DNA of 64,000 bases. It comes from Parabacteroides bouchesdurhonensis (GTDB taxonomy: Bacteria; Bacteroidota; Bacteroidia; Bacteroidales; Tannerellaceae). Where the stretch lies: NCBI RefSeq assembly GCF_900186615.1, contig NZ_LT896588.1, positions 1,924,428-1,988,427 on the forward strand. The letters run 5' to 3'. A program made the translations under genes and the position numbers. Below, piece by piece: positions 38,911 to 47,895 of this stretch (position 1 is its first letter; every line of letters starts with the position of its first letter). Under the pieces are notes generated by a model. It saw nothing but the letters and a program-made list of their open reading frames with translations. It did not search any database and was not told the DNA's origin.

Positions 38911-39939
38911 ATGTTGTTCGGACACGGTGATGATTTTTATAATTCACAGAATGAAATAAAGATAAATTTCAGTTCAAATGTTTGGCATGGAGCCAATTTG
39001 GATAAACTAAAAGAGCATTTGATTTTAGAGTTTGATAAATTAACTCGTTACCCGGAGCCGGATGCCGCTTCTTTAAAGCGATTACTTGCCCGTCGTCATG
39101 AGATAAAAGAAGATAATATTGTTGTAACGAATGGTTCTATTACTGCTTTTTATCTATTGGCTCAAGCTTGGCAGGGGGCAAAGTCTAAAATAGCAATACC
39201 GTCGTTTGCTGAATATGAAGATGCTTGTCGTTTACATGGACATGAAATAACATTCTTCTCTACTTCCGACGATCTTTCGGAATTATCATTGGATGGACAG
39301 GATTTTTGTTGGATTTGTAATCCGAATAATCCGGATGGCAAATTAATACATCGTACGGAGTTATTGACGCTGATTGCCGCTAATCGTCAGACAACATTTA
39401 TTGTAGATCAGGCGTATGTCGCTTTTACAACGGAGGATATGCTAAAACCCAGTGATATACATAATCACGAAAATCTGATAATTGTACAATCTATATCGAA
39501 GGCATATAATGTTCCTGGGTTGCGTATTGGTTATTTGGTGGCTTCTCCGGCAATAATAAAGGAAATCAATAAATATATTATTCCTTGGTCTATCAATGCT
39601 ATAGCAATAGAGGCTAGTAAATATATTTTAATTCATCCTGCACAGTTCACGTTACCTATCCGTAAATGGCAGCGAGAAACGGCAGAACTAATTTATCAAC
39701 TAAGTAAATTGGATGGAGTGGAAGTGATACCTACGGCAACTACCTTTTTCTTATTGCGCCTAAAAAAAGGTACGGCTGCTGAGCTAAAAAAGTATTTATT
39801 GGATAATCATGGTATTTTAATACGTGATGCGTCGAATTTTCGAGGGCTGGATGAAACTTATATTCGTCTTTCTACACAAAAAAGCGATGAGAACCAATTA
39901 TTGGTAAATGCAATGAGAGAGTGGTTGGATCAACAATAA
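38911..39939 (+). CDS. PLP-dependent aminotransferase, CobD/HisC-like
   Basis: 342 residues, fold type I PLP enzyme. It has the N-terminal GHGDDFYN and NFSSNVWHGA typical of threonine-phosphate decarboxylase (CobD) relatives, NPNNPDG, Asp in FIVDQAYVAF and the Schiff-base Lys in QSISKAYNVPGLRIGY, then a C-terminal Arg segment (IRLST). CobD makes the aminopropanol linker of cobalamin; HisC transaminates histidinol phosphate. No cobalamin or histidine genes are adjacent, so the substrate stays open. It has its own promoter and a terminator after it. Confidence 0.8.
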   Translation: MLFGHGDDFYNSQNEIKINFSSNVWHGANLDKLKEHLILEFDKLTRYPEPDAASLKRLLARRHEIKEDNIVVTNGSITAFYLLAQAWQGAKSKIAIPSFAEYEDACRLHGHEITFFSTSDDLSELSLDGQDFCWICNPNNPDGKLIHRTELLTLIAANRQTTFIVDQAYVAFTTEDMLKPSDIHNHENLIIVQSISKAYNVPGLRIGYLVASPAIIKEINKYIIPWSINAIAIEASKYILIHPAQFTLPIRKWQRETAELIYQLSKLDGVEVIPTATTFFLLRLKKGTAAELKKYLLDNHGILIRDASNFRGLDETYIRLSTQKSDENQLLVNAMREWLDQQ

Positions 39940-39941
39940 AT

Positions 39942-39975
39942 AAAAAAGGACGATTATCAAAATCGTCCTTTTTTA
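39942..39975. terminator. Bidirectional terminator after the CobD-like gene
   Basis: AAAAAAGGACGATT pairs with AATCGTCCTTTTTT around a 5-nt loop. It serves the plus-strand gene and the small minus-strand gene at 39998. Confidence 0.88.
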
Positions 39976-39997
39976 TTTTGTTTTCTTGAAAGAGTGC

Positions 39998-40168
39998 TTA
40001 CTCCACTTTTTTATTGATAACGATGTGTCCGATATAGCCCAAAAGAATTACTCCTAAACCTGCCAAAAGGATACCATTATTCATACCGCCAGTTAATGCC
40101 GGTACTGCCAAAATGATTACACCGATAAGGAGTACGATTACTCCAAGATTTTTGATAAACTCGTTCAT
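39998..40168 (-). CDS. Small two-helix membrane protein, 56 residues
   Basis: The minus-strand frame starts at ATG 40168 and gives MNEFIKNLGVIVLLIGVIIL, then two hydrophobic helices separated by a short Gly/Asn turn (GGMNNG) and a C-terminal NKKVE. A promoter (TTTTTG, 18 bp, TTTATTTG) upstream and the shared terminator downstream support a real gene. I do not recognise a named family; small inner-membrane proteins like this are common in Bacteroidales. Confidence 0.75.
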   Translation of the reverse strand: MNEFIKNLGVIVLLIGVIILAVPALTGGMNNGILLAGLGVILLGYIGHIVINKKVE

Positions 40169-40204
40169 GGTTATAGATGTTTTTAATTATTTCCTTTTCT
40201 ACCG

Positions 40205-40236
40205 CAAATAAAGTAATAATAACCCGATTGCAAAAA
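40205..40236 (-). promoter_or_regulatory. Promoter of the 56-residue membrane protein gene
   Basis: Minus strand: TTTTTG (40236-40231), 18 bp, TTTATTTG (40212-40205), one mismatch to TAnnTTTG. Confidence 0.45.
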
Positions 40237-40277
40237 TATTTTGGAATAAAAATATCAATTCCTTTCAATTTAGCATA

Positions 40278-40285
40278 TATATTTG
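40278..40285 (+). promoter_or_regulatory. plsC-like gene -7 element
   Basis: TATATTTG, a perfect TAnnTTTG, 20 bp before the ATG at 40306. Confidence 0.5.
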
Positions 40286-40305
40286 TAGAATAATAAAAAT
40301 TGCGT

Positions 40306-41043
40306 ATGGTGCGAATTCTTTACATGATTTATTTGTGGCTGTTTTTTGTACCCATTTTTGTGGTACTTACGATCCTTACTGCATTGACGGTTATTATTGG
40401 TTGTTTATTGGGAGGAGAAAGGTTTTTCGCTTATTATCCCGGAATGATATGGTCTCGTTTAGCCTGTTATTTGGCTTTATGTCCGGTACATGTGAAAGGA
40501 CGTGAAAATATAAATCGCAAAAAATCGTATGTATTTGTTGCCAATCATCAGGGAGCTTTTGATATATTCTTAATTTATGGATTTTTAGGTGTTCCTATCA
40601 AATGGGTGATGAAAGCTGGTATTGCTAAAATTCCATTTGTCGGAGCAGCTTGCCGGGCTGCCGGTTTTATTTTTGTAGATAATTCAACGCCTAAAGCAGC
40701 AGCGCGTAGTGTAGTGGAGGCTGAGCATTGTTTAAAAAATGGAGCGTCGGTGGTTGTGTTTCCCGAAGGCTCTCGTACTTATACCGGAAAAATGGTTCGT
40801 TTTAAGAAAGGGGCTTATCAAATGGCGGCAGATCAACACCTTCCAATTATCCCGATTACATTAAATGGTCCGTTTGATGTATTGCCTATCGGATCATTAA
40901 ATCTGCGTAGGCATTGTATGGAAATGGTGATTCACCCTGCGATATCGACGGACGGTATGGATGTTTCCCATAAAGGATTGCAGGAAATGGCGAAGGTAAC
41001 GCAGGAAATTATAGCTTCTTCTTTATGGGAAAAATACAAATAG
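40306..41043 (+). CDS. plsC: 1-acyl-sn-glycerol-3-phosphate acyltransferase
   Basis: 245 residues from ATG 40306 (the TTG two codons earlier is less likely). An N-terminal hydrophobic region (ILYMIYLWLFFVPIFVVLTIL) anchors it in the inner membrane. The PlsC motifs are present: NHQGAFD (NHx4D), GFIFVDNS, FPEGSRTYTG and the later proline-containing block PIIPITLNGP. The enzyme acylates lysophosphatidate to phosphatidate in phospholipid synthesis. A lyso-ornithine-lipid or other lysolipid acyltransferase of the same family cannot be excluded. Confidence 0.88.
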   Translation: MVRILYMIYLWLFFVPIFVVLTILTALTVIIGCLLGGERFFAYYPGMIWSRLACYLALCPVHVKGRENINRKKSYVFVANHQGAFDIFLIYGFLGVPIKWVMKAGIAKIPFVGAACRAAGFIFVDNSTPKAAARSVVEAEHCLKNGASVVVFPEGSRTYTGKMVRFKKGAYQMAADQHLPIIPITLNGPFDVLPIGSLNLRRHCMEMVIHPAISTDGMDVSHKGLQEMAKVTQEIIASSLWEKYK

Positions 41044-41051
41044 GCGTATGG

Positions 41052-42548
41052 TTATTTCCATACTTTTAATATACCTCTTTTGGCTACACTAAAGCTGAAG
41101 CCAATACCTTTTCCAACCATCGTCCCTGTATCTGCAGCTACAGAACCGGTGAATGTCCATCCTGTTAAATGTGGATGTGTGTAGGAAATATCAACTAAAC
41201 AAGACGTTCCGTCTTTCTTATTTCTGAATGGTTGATAGGATGTTCCCCAACCGTTCATAACCGTAAATAGGACTCTATAAGATACTTGTGTGGAGATGTC
41301 TCCTTCGGCTCCAATGTGCCAGTCTTTGATTCGGTTATTTGTAAAACCTAATTTTCCGTCGTTATATTCGGGTGAGACTATTAATGGTGATCCGATACCT
41401 CTGTTGAAATAAGAAAGTCCTGTCAAGTATTCTAAGTTGTTGTAATAATCATCATTACCCCCTCCAATTCCGGAATACTTATTGTGGTCAAAATCAATAA
41501 AATGCATTGGTCCTGTTTGATCGCGGGTCAGAACATATTCCGTAACGATCTTGCGTAGCCAGGGAAGTTTAGGCAAGTCGATTTGTATGCCATATAATCC
41601 ATCTGTTCCATTATTGAAAATCATACCGGATTTATCGTTAAAATAATGTTGATGGTAAGCATGCAAAGCCCAATCTTTCTTAGTAAAACTTAGCTTGAAA
41701 TCATAAGAGCCGTAGTGGCTGCCCAATACATTTACTTGATCGGATATAGTAGCATCGTCTCCTCCTTTGCTGCCACAAACAACGCGAATGAAATCTTTGA
41801 GAGAATGAGGTTGAACTCCTATTTTAGGATCGGTGGATGTGCCACCCCATTGTGCAAAATGTTGTACGCCGATAGTTGCTGATAGAGGAAAATTATTTCT
41901 GGTATCTTTTATTTGTATAAATATTGATTTATGATGCCACAATACGTTTTTGATGTATATTTGTTCTTTACCTGTATACATACCGGTGAAATCTTTGAGG
42001 TAATCTGTGTCAAAAGAACGTCCGACGGCAAAGTCTCCTTTTACTTGCATCCAACCTTTTGTGCCTGGAATAATCGTAAATTGCGGCATACTGATTTTTA
42101 TTTCAGGAATGGGACGCGCATTGGCCGACTGTACCAGGTCTCCGGAGCTTAGATTTCTGTCCCATAAAGAATTATAATCTTCTTTACTACCTATCTTTAG
42201 CAACATACTTTTATATCCAATCTCGGCAAATGCTTGCTGTATAAAGATGTTTCGATTTCGAGGCATAGCGCCAATCAAATCAAGTCCTGCTTCCCAATAG
42301 AAACCTTTTCCGAATTTCTGATTGTGGAAGACTGCGGCATTCAAATATCCATTGTTAGCATCTAATGGTACTACTCCATACCGATTACTAACCATCCAAA
42401 ACGGAGTATTGCTGCCACTTGCTGCAGACCCGAATACTTCGGCCTTGTAAGTCGTAGTATTTTGTATGTTGTTTTCGCTTTGGGCAAAAGCTGCGGTTGT
42501 GAAACAAGATAGGGCAAAACCTATAAAAATCAATCGCATTAATTTCAT
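41052..42548 (-). CDS. Capsule assembly Wzi family outer-membrane protein
   Basis: 498 residues from ATG 42548, which begins a clear signal peptide (MKLMRLIFIGFALSCFTTAAFAQ); an upstream start would add 18 residues and spoil it. The remainder is a beta-barrel pattern of alternating strands with WMVSNRYGVVP near the N-terminus, GYKSMLLKIGSKED and a final SFSVAKRGILKVWK. Wzi proteins in Proteobacteria help anchor capsule to the surface; Bacteroidetes homologues are numerous and often lie outside capsule loci, as here. It converges with plsC (8 bp apart). Confidence 0.8.
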   Translation of the reverse strand: MKLMRLIFIGFALSCFTTAAFAQSENNIQNTTTYKAEVFGSAASGSNTPFWMVSNRYGVVPLDANNGYLNAAVFHNQKFGKGFYWEAGLDLIGAMPRNRNIFIQQAFAEIGYKSMLLKIGSKEDYNSLWDRNLSSGDLVQSANARPIPEIKISMPQFTIIPGTKGWMQVKGDFAVGRSFDTDYLKDFTGMYTGKEQIYIKNVLWHHKSIFIQIKDTRNNFPLSATIGVQHFAQWGGTSTDPKIGVQPHSLKDFIRVVCGSKGGDDATISDQVNVLGSHYGSYDFKLSFTKKDWALHAYHQHYFNDKSGMIFNNGTDGLYGIQIDLPKLPWLRKIVTEYVLTRDQTGPMHFIDFDHNKYSGIGGGNDDYYNNLEYLTGLSYFNRGIGSPLIVSPEYNDGKLGFTNNRIKDWHIGAEGDISTQVSYRVLFTVMNGWGTSYQPFRNKKDGTSCLVDISYTHPHLTGWTFTGSVAADTGTMVGKGIGFSFSVAKRGILKVWK

Positions 42549-42569
42549 TGTATTATTTTTAATATTTTG

Positions 42570-42577
42570 CAAAGATA
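42570..42577 (-). promoter_or_regulatory. wzi-like gene -7 element
   Basis: Minus strand TATCTTTG, a perfect TAnnTTTG, 21 bp before the ATG at 42548. This supports the shorter start. Confidence 0.55.
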
Positions 42578-42652
42578 CATATTTATAAATTCTCGTTGTC
42601 ATGCCTTGTAAAAAAGAGTCTTAAGCTTTATAAAAATACAAAATAATAGTTG

Positions 42653-42660
42653 TATATTTG
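42653..42660 (+). promoter_or_regulatory. -7 element of the kinase-like gene
   Basis: TATATTTG, a perfect TAnnTTTG, 32 bp before the ATG at 42693; AT-rich upstream without a clear -33. Confidence 0.5.
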
Positions 42661-42692
42661 CTCTCAATGCTTGATTTACAAACAGATATGAT

Positions 42693-44072
42693 ATGAATAA
42701 TAGATACGTTTTTGAGGAATTTGTTAAAGCTGAAAAGTATAGATTATCATTGGGTTTGGGCGATTTTGTATTAGAGCCGATGCCATTGGGGTGCGGTGAA
42801 AACGGAATTGTTTATAAGGCTCGGCTGAATGATGCGGAAGTTGCTTTAAAGTTTTTTCTTTTTGGAGAAAGGAATAGTAGGCAAGACTGTTTAGATAATT
42901 TTAAGAAAGAATTTTTTTCCGTATCTTTACTTGAAACACGCCGAAATATAGTTCAATATATAGACTATGATGTCTTGGAAGTAAAAGGAGAGCAAATACC
43001 TGTATTGGTAATGAAATTATACAAGGGCTCTTTAAAGGATTATTGTTCTTCCTTATCTCCCGAAGTTTTTGTGAAATTATTTCGTTTTCTTACAGATTCA
43101 GTGCAGTTCCTGCATAGTATGGGCTTATCTCATCGAAATATAAAACCTCAGAATATATTAGTAGACAATCATAATGAATTTGTATTGACGGATGTTGCAA
43201 TCGGAAATCCTGAAAAAGCTATTAACGATGATATATATGCAATTGGAGAGGTTCTAAAATGGTATGCATTGGGTGACGTAAATGCAGATGTGCAAATAAG
43301 TAATGTTTTTCCCGGATTAAAGATGTATGATGAGGTGGTTGAGCGTTGTATGCTTCCGGATAATGAAAACCGTTTCCATACAATAGACGAAATTTTGGCT
43401 TATGTGGAAATGCAAAAGGAGCGTGATCCGAAAGAATTGATGCAAGAGTTTAGTTTGATTTGTCGAAAAAATTTTCCCAAAGAACTACCTGAATTTGTCC
43501 ATTGTACTGATCATAAAAAAATGGCTAAACTTTTTTCTAATTTCACGCAAAAGATGGATTTTTTTGGTAATCATATTATCTATTTTACAGATGTGGAGCG
43601 CAAAGTTTTTTCTCCTCAAATAGGTAAAAATGGCTTTTATAAGTTGGATAATGCGACGGAAATTAAAATATTGGATATTTGGATACATTGTGATTATAGT
43701 ATGCAAAATGATTATATTTTAATACATCATGCCAATACTTTGCCGGAGAAAGTGAATGGCAAAGACTCTTATAAATGGGCCATATATGATAAGAAGATGA
43801 TTATAACCTGGACAGAAGCTATGAATGGCTATGCCGAAATAGATGGAGACATTATTGCTTTGGATAAAACTAAGATCGAATTTTTTAACAGAATTCCACG
43901 TGAAGGCTATATTTTTATTGCTTTAAATCAACTTCACAGTTTGACTTTTCCGGCAAATATAGGGACCCTGCGGGATTATTTTTTTCGTTTTAGTTTTAAC
44001 TATGTAAACCGTAATATTCTTGAAGATATGAATAATCTGGCACGCCAACATTTAGCAGCAGTAAAAGGGTAA
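42693..44072 (+). CDS. Hanks-type protein kinase-like protein, probable pseudokinase
   Basis: 459 residues. Residues about 25-245 are a eukaryotic-type kinase fold: glycine-rich loop PLGCGENGIVYKA, ATP-binding Lys in VALKFF, Glu-containing helix, catalytic-loop HRNIKPQN and a degenerate metal motif LTDVAIG. The catalytic Asp of HRD is Asn here and DFG reads DVA, so phosphotransfer may be lost. The C-terminal half (about 250-459) has no recognised domain: mixed alpha/beta with several aromatic segments (YKWAIYDKKMIITW). No membrane helix. It has its own promoter; a convergent hydrolase gene ends 16 bp away. Confidence 0.8.
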   Translation: MNNRYVFEEFVKAEKYRLSLGLGDFVLEPMPLGCGENGIVYKARLNDAEVALKFFLFGERNSRQDCLDNFKKEFFSVSLLETRRNIVQYIDYDVLEVKGEQIPVLVMKLYKGSLKDYCSSLSPEVFVKLFRFLTDSVQFLHSMGLSHRNIKPQNILVDNHNEFVLTDVAIGNPEKAINDDIYAIGEVLKWYALGDVNADVQISNVFPGLKMYDEVVERCMLPDNENRFHTIDEILAYVEMQKERDPKELMQEFSLICRKNFPKELPEFVHCTDHKKMAKLFSNFTQKMDFFGNHIIYFTDVERKVFSPQIGKNGFYKLDNATEIKILDIWIHCDYSMQNDYILIHHANTLPEKVNGKDSYKWAIYDKKMIITWTEAMNGYAEIDGDIIALDKTKIEFFNRIPREGYIFIALNQLHSLTFPANIGTLRDYFFRFSFNYVNRNILEDMNNLARQHLAAVKG

Positions 44073-44088
44073 AGAAGGCGATTTTTGG

Positions 44089-45102
44089 TTATAATCCCTT
44101 CATCCAATCGAATACAGTACGGTAGACGTGGTTTCTTGATGATTTTTCCGAGAGAATTAAATCGTGCATTCCGTTTTGTATTGTATCTTGTGTAATATGA
44201 AACCCTAATCCTTTTCCGTATTTTTGAATATCTTGAACGTTTAAAACAATATCCGAAGTCATATATTCATTATGCCATTTCTTTGTTTCCGGAAATGATT
44301 TATTGGAAGACATTATTAATATCGGACAATCTAGCTCTATCCCTTTTTGGATCGTTTGTTGTGCTTCTTGGATGGCATGAATCCATCCGGCTTTTTTAGG
44401 ATGTCCGAATATCATTTTCCAATTAGTGTCATATTCCCATTCTCCTTTGAATTGTTTTAACAAGCTGTAAGAATAGTTTGGGTTGCCATAGCCTTGTACT
44501 GTTAAATTGGGGAAAAGTTTTCCGATGAATGATACTGTTGGGATTATTATTCTCTCCATAAACCAGCCAAAGTTCCAGTCCAGAAACGGACTATTAAGAA
44601 TTAGACCGTCTATTGGCATGTTTCCTTTTTTACTATTAAGATAATAAGGGGTAATGAGTCCACCTGTTGAATGAGCCATTAGCAAAATTTTATCATTTCC
44701 TTCTGCCTGTATTGTTGCGATAGCCGTGTCTATATCTGCAAAATATTCTTTCAGGCTTTTGCAAAAAAATGGGTTTTGGTTTGGGAGGATTGAGCGTCCG
44801 TACTTCCTTAAATCCATAGCGTAAAAATTATAGCCATGTGCATTGATGCTATCTCCCAATTGTTTCTGAAAAAAATAATCGTTGTAACCATGAATATACA
44901 GGATTGCTTGTTTTACATCGGGCAACTGAGGTTTTTTTACCAATGTGCAAACCACTTTTCCTTCGTAATCGTCGGGCATTTGGAATGTTCTACGGAGGTA
45001 ATCGTCTCCTAATACATCAGGTGTATACTGCGCATGTAAACAAACACTTGTAAGTATTAACAGGTAAACGAAAAGTAAACGTCGTGCTATGCTTTTTCTC
45101 AT
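44089..45102 (-). CDS. Alpha/beta hydrolase (S33 / monoglyceride lipase-like)
   Basis: 337 residues with signal peptide (LLFVYLLILTSVCLHAQ). Alpha/beta hydrolase motifs: oxyanion region ILYIHGYNDYFF, nucleophile elbow AHSTGG, Asp in a later strand (LIMSSNKSF region) and catalytic His in QNGMHDLILS. The closest described types are lysophospholipase or monoglyceride lipase-like serine hydrolases; the substrate is unknown. Monocistronic. A possible -7 sequence GTCCTTTG lies on the minus strand at 45144-45137. Confidence 0.85.
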   Translation of the reverse strand: MRKSIARRLLFVYLLILTSVCLHAQYTPDVLGDDYLRRTFQMPDDYEGKVVCTLVKKPQLPDVKQAILYIHGYNDYFFQKQLGDSINAHGYNFYAMDLRKYGRSILPNQNPFFCKSLKEYFADIDTAIATIQAEGNDKILLMAHSTGGLITPYYLNSKKGNMPIDGLILNSPFLDWNFGWFMERIIIPTVSFIGKLFPNLTVQGYGNPNYSYSLLKQFKGEWEYDTNWKMIFGHPKKAGWIHAIQEAQQTIQKGIELDCPILIMSSNKSFPETKKWHNEYMTSDIVLNVQDIQKYGKGLGFHITQDTIQNGMHDLILSEKSSRNHVYRTVFDWMKGL

Positions 45103-45273
45103 TATATTTAAAGTTTCTCTTTTTTATATCAAACAACAAAGGACGATGAATGTTGCTAGTAAAGGTAGAGTTTTTTTTAGAATCTATATGATAATGAGCC
45201 TTATAAATACAAGCTGTTTTTCTTTGTTTATTGGCGCTTTTTATCAAATAGTAGAAATATAATAATCAAAATG

Positions 45274-45304
45274 TTTGTAAGTTAAGATATTCTGCATACC
45301 TTTG
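45274..45304 (+). promoter_or_regulatory. rpsF promoter
   Basis: TTTG (45274-45277), 19 bp, TACCTTTG (45297-45304); a textbook match. The untranslated leader is only about 30 nt, too short for a large S6:S18-type leader. Confidence 0.8.
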
Positions 45305-45340
45305 CACCGCAAAAAATATTAATTATTAAAACAGAGTTTT

Positions 45341-45694
45341 ATGAACAATTACGAAACCGTTTTCATTTTGACTCCCGTTTTGTCTGACGCTCAGATGAAG
45401 GAAGCGGTAGAAAAATTCACAAACCTTCTAAAGGCAGAAGGTGCCGAAATTGTGAATGAAGAAAATTGGGGATTGCGCAAATTAGCTTATCCTATCGACA
45501 AGAAAACAACAGGCTTTTATCAGTTGGTTGAATTCAAAGCAAATCCTGAAACAATCGCTACTTTGGAAGTTAATTTCCGTCGTGACGAACGTGTGATTCG
45601 TTTTCTGACTTTCCGTCAGGATAAATATGCAGCAGAATATGCAGCTAAGAGAAGAAGTTTGAAATCATCTAAAGAAACAGTAAAGGAGAATTAA
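45341..45694 (+). CDS. rpsF: 30S ribosomal protein S6
   Basis: 117 residues ([21 protein letters not shown]), with [21 protein letters not shown] and [18 protein letters not shown]6 pairs with S18 on the 30S platform. No polyglutamate tail. Co-transcribed with rpsR (2 bp) and rplI. Confidence 0.98.
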   Translation: MNNYETVFILTPVLSDAQMKEAVEKFTNLLKAEGAEIVNEENWGLRKLAYPIDKKTTGFYQLVEFKANPETIATLEVNFRRDERVIRFLTFRQDKYAAEYAAKRRSLKSSKETVKEN

Positions 45695-45696
45695 TC

Positions 45697-45966
45697 ATGG
45701 CAGCAACTCAATCAGAAATTAGATATTTGACTCCGCCTTCAGTAGACGTTAAGAAGAAGAAATATTGTCGTTTCAAAAAGAACGGTATTAAGTATATCGA
45801 TTACAAAGATCCTGAATTTTTGAAGAAGTTCCTGAATGAACAAGGTAAAATTCTTCCACGTCGTATTACAGGTACTTCTTTGAAGTTTCAACGTCGTGTA
45901 GCTCAGGCTGTAAAGAGAGCTCGTCACTTGGCGTTGCTTCCTTATGTAACCGATTTAATGAAATAA
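45697..45966 (+). CDS. rpsR: 30S ribosomal protein S18
   Basis: 89 residues with [20 protein letters not shown] and [24 protein letters not shown]. It binds S6 and the 16S central domain. It is usual for this phylum, where the gene is short and ssb/priB is absent between rpsF and rpsR. Confidence 0.98.
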   Translation: MAATQSEIRYLTPPSVDVKKKKYCRFKKNGIKYIDYKDPEFLKKFLNEQGKILPRRITGTSLKFQRRVAQAVKRARHLALLPYVTDLMK

Positions 45967-45987
45967 TAAAATAAGAGGAGACAGAAT

Positions 45988-46431
45988 ATGCAAGTTATTT
46001 TGAAAGAAGATGTAATCAATTTAGGTTACAAAGACGATATCGTAACAGTTAAAGACGGTTACGGACGTAACTTTCTAATCCCCACGGGTAAAGCAGTAAT
46101 CGCTTCAGAATCTGCTAAGAAAGTATTGGCTGAAAATTTGAAGCAACGCGCTCATAAACTGGCTAAGATTAAGGAAGATGCTCAAGCTTTGGCTGCTAAA
46201 CTGGAAGGTGTTTCATTAACCATCGGTGCTAAGACTAGTTCAACAGGTACTATTTTCGGTTCTGTTACTAATATTCAAGTTGCAGAGGCATTGGCAAAAG
46301 CAGGTTTTGAAGTAGAACGTAAGATTATCTACATCAAAGAAGCTGTTAAGGAAATAGGTAGCTATAAGGCCATTCTTAAACTTCACAAAGAGGTTTCTGT
46401 AGAAATCCCATTTGAAGTGGTTTCTGAATAA
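45988..46431 (+). CDS. rplI: 50S ribosomal protein L9
   Basis: 147 residues. N-terminal domain [32 protein letters not shown], the long connecting helix, and C-terminal domain with [23 protein letters not shown]9 projects from the L1 side of the 50S subunit. Confidence 0.98.
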   Translation: MQVILKEDVINLGYKDDIVTVKDGYGRNFLIPTGKAVIASESAKKVLAENLKQRAHKLAKIKEDAQALAAKLEGVSLTIGAKTSSTGTIFGSVTNIQVAEALAKAGFEVERKIIYIKEAVKEIGSYKAILKLHKEVSVEIPFEVVSE

Positions 46432-46451
46432 TACAAGATTTATTATAGAAA

Positions 46452-46488
46452 AGAAGAGGATAGTTGTCAATAACTATCCTCTTTTTTA
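46452..46488 (+). terminator. rpsF-rpsR-rplI terminator
   Basis: AAGAGGATAGTT pairs with AACTATCCTCTT around a 6-nt loop, followed by T6. Confidence 0.88.
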
Positions 46489-46577
46489 TGCTTGTTGACA
46501 GCGAAAAGGACTAATATAGAGTTGATAGAAACTACATAAATTATCGTAAAAGGCTCCTATTAATCAGTAAAAAACAT

Positions 46578-46585
46578 TACATTTG
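46578..46585 (+). promoter_or_regulatory. Amidase gene -7 element
   Basis: TACATTTG lies 27 bp before the GTG at 46612; this supports that start. Confidence 0.5.
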
Positions 46586-46611
46586 CTCCCAATTTGTAAG
46601 AAATATTTAAA

Positions 46612-47859
46612 GTGGGTCCAAGGTCGCTTCTATATATAAATCTATTAATTGCGTTATTCTTCTTTTTGCCCTCTGTCGATGCAAAAGAGAAGACGTTTAC
46701 AGTTGTTATAGACGCTGGACATGGAGGAAAGGATCCGGGAGCTAGGGGTACGGTCATTAATGAAAAGGAAATAAACTTATCTGTAGCTCTGAAATTAGGA
46801 CGTTTAATTGAAGATAAAAATGAAGACGTGCGTGTTATTTATACACGCAAAACAGACCGTTTTATTGAATTGGATGAGCGAGCTAATATTGCAAATCGAA
46901 ATAAAGCTGATTTGTTTATATCTATACACACTAATTCTGTAAAACGCGGTAGCGCAGCAAAAGGTACGGAAACATATACCTTAGGACTTGCACGTAGTGA
47001 TGAAAATTTGGCTGTTGCTATGCGTGAAAACTCAGCTATTCTTTTAGAAGATAATTATCTGCAAAAATATGAAGGATTTGATCCAAATTCGTCGGAGTCT
47101 TATATCATATTTGAATTCATGCAGAATAAACATATGGAACAAAGTATTAGTCTGGCTTCGGAGATTCAAAAATCGTTTGTGCTGGTAAAACGTGCAAATC
47201 GAGGAGTACGGCAGGCTGGTTTTTTGGTGCTTCGTAAAACAAGTATGCCTAGTGTTCTTATCGAGTTGGGATATATTTCCAATCAGGAAGAAGAACGTTT
47301 TCTGAAATCTGCTGATGGGCAAAGTAAATTGGCTCAGGCAATTTATATGGCTTTTAATCAATATAAGCGGGATTTTGATAGAAAAAGGGGGGCATTGTCT
47401 GGTAAGAACTTACCGACAACAGACGTTTCTTCTGCTAATCAATTGAATAAAAAATCAGATGGTAAGAAATTGTCTCAAAATCCTCCTCCAGGAAGTGAAG
47501 AAGATATTCGTCGTAAACATAATGAAGTTGCTCAGTCAAAGCAAACAACTTCAAGACAGCTAAAGTTACCCCAACAAACGGTGCAATCAACCTCTTCTAA
47601 TCGTGTGAACACAGACACAAAGGGAAAGGTTATATATAAGATACAGATTCTTACTTCAGATAAGAAGCTGCCTGCAAATTCTAAACTGTTTAAAGGGTAT
47701 AAGAATGTGAATTTTTATAAAGAAAAAGGACTCTATAAATATACTTATGGAGAGACAACTGATTTTGATAGCATACGGAAGATGCGCCGTGTGGTGGCAA
47801 AGGATTTTAAGGATGCCTTTATTGTCGCATTTAAGGATGGAGTCAAAGTCAAATATTGA
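46612..47859 (+). CDS. N-acetylmuramoyl-L-alanine amidase (Amidase_3)
   Basis: 415 residues from GTG 46612 (MGPRSLLYINLLIALFFFLP signal; an in-frame stop 15 bp upstream rules out longer starts). The Amidase_3 zinc site is intact: His in IDAGHGGKD, Glu in NEKEINLSVALK, His in ISIHTNS and catalytic Glu in VLIELGYISN. A low-complexity linker (about 260-345) precedes a C-terminal SPOR-like segment (KVIYKIQILTSDKKLP), which may bind denuded septal peptidoglycan. Role: splitting cell-wall peptides, probably in cell separation. mlaD-type gene follows at 36 bp. Confidence 0.93.
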   Translation: MGPRSLLYINLLIALFFFLPSVDAKEKTFTVVIDAGHGGKDPGARGTVINEKEINLSVALKLGRLIEDKNEDVRVIYTRKTDRFIELDERANIANRNKADLFISIHTNSVKRGSAAKGTETYTLGLARSDENLAVAMRENSAILLEDNYLQKYEGFDPNSSESYIIFEFMQNKHMEQSISLASEIQKSFVLVKRANRGVRQAGFLVLRKTSMPSVLIELGYISNQEEERFLKSADGQSKLAQAIYMAFNQYKRDFDRKRGALSGKNLPTTDVSSANQLNKKSDGKKLSQNPPPGSEEDIRRKHNEVAQSKQTTSRQLKLPQQTVQSTSSNRVNTDTKGKVIYKIQILTSDKKLPANSKLFKGYKNVNFYKEKGLYKYTYGETTDFDSIRKMRRVVAKDFKDAFIVAFKDGVKVKY

Positions 47860-47895
47860 TGATTAAAAGGGATAAAAATTTTATAAATAGAAAAG

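Noticed and set aside
45137-45152. TTCATCG close to GTCCTTTG upstream of the hydrolase gene, resembling the LytTR operator
   Set aside because: It abuts the -7-like box directly and has no second copy 21 bp away, so it does not share the geometry of the three operators.
45305-45340. S6:S18-binding leader before rpsF
   Set aside because: The leader after the mapped-looking promoter is only about 36 nt with no stem; the CACCGC sequence alone is not enough.
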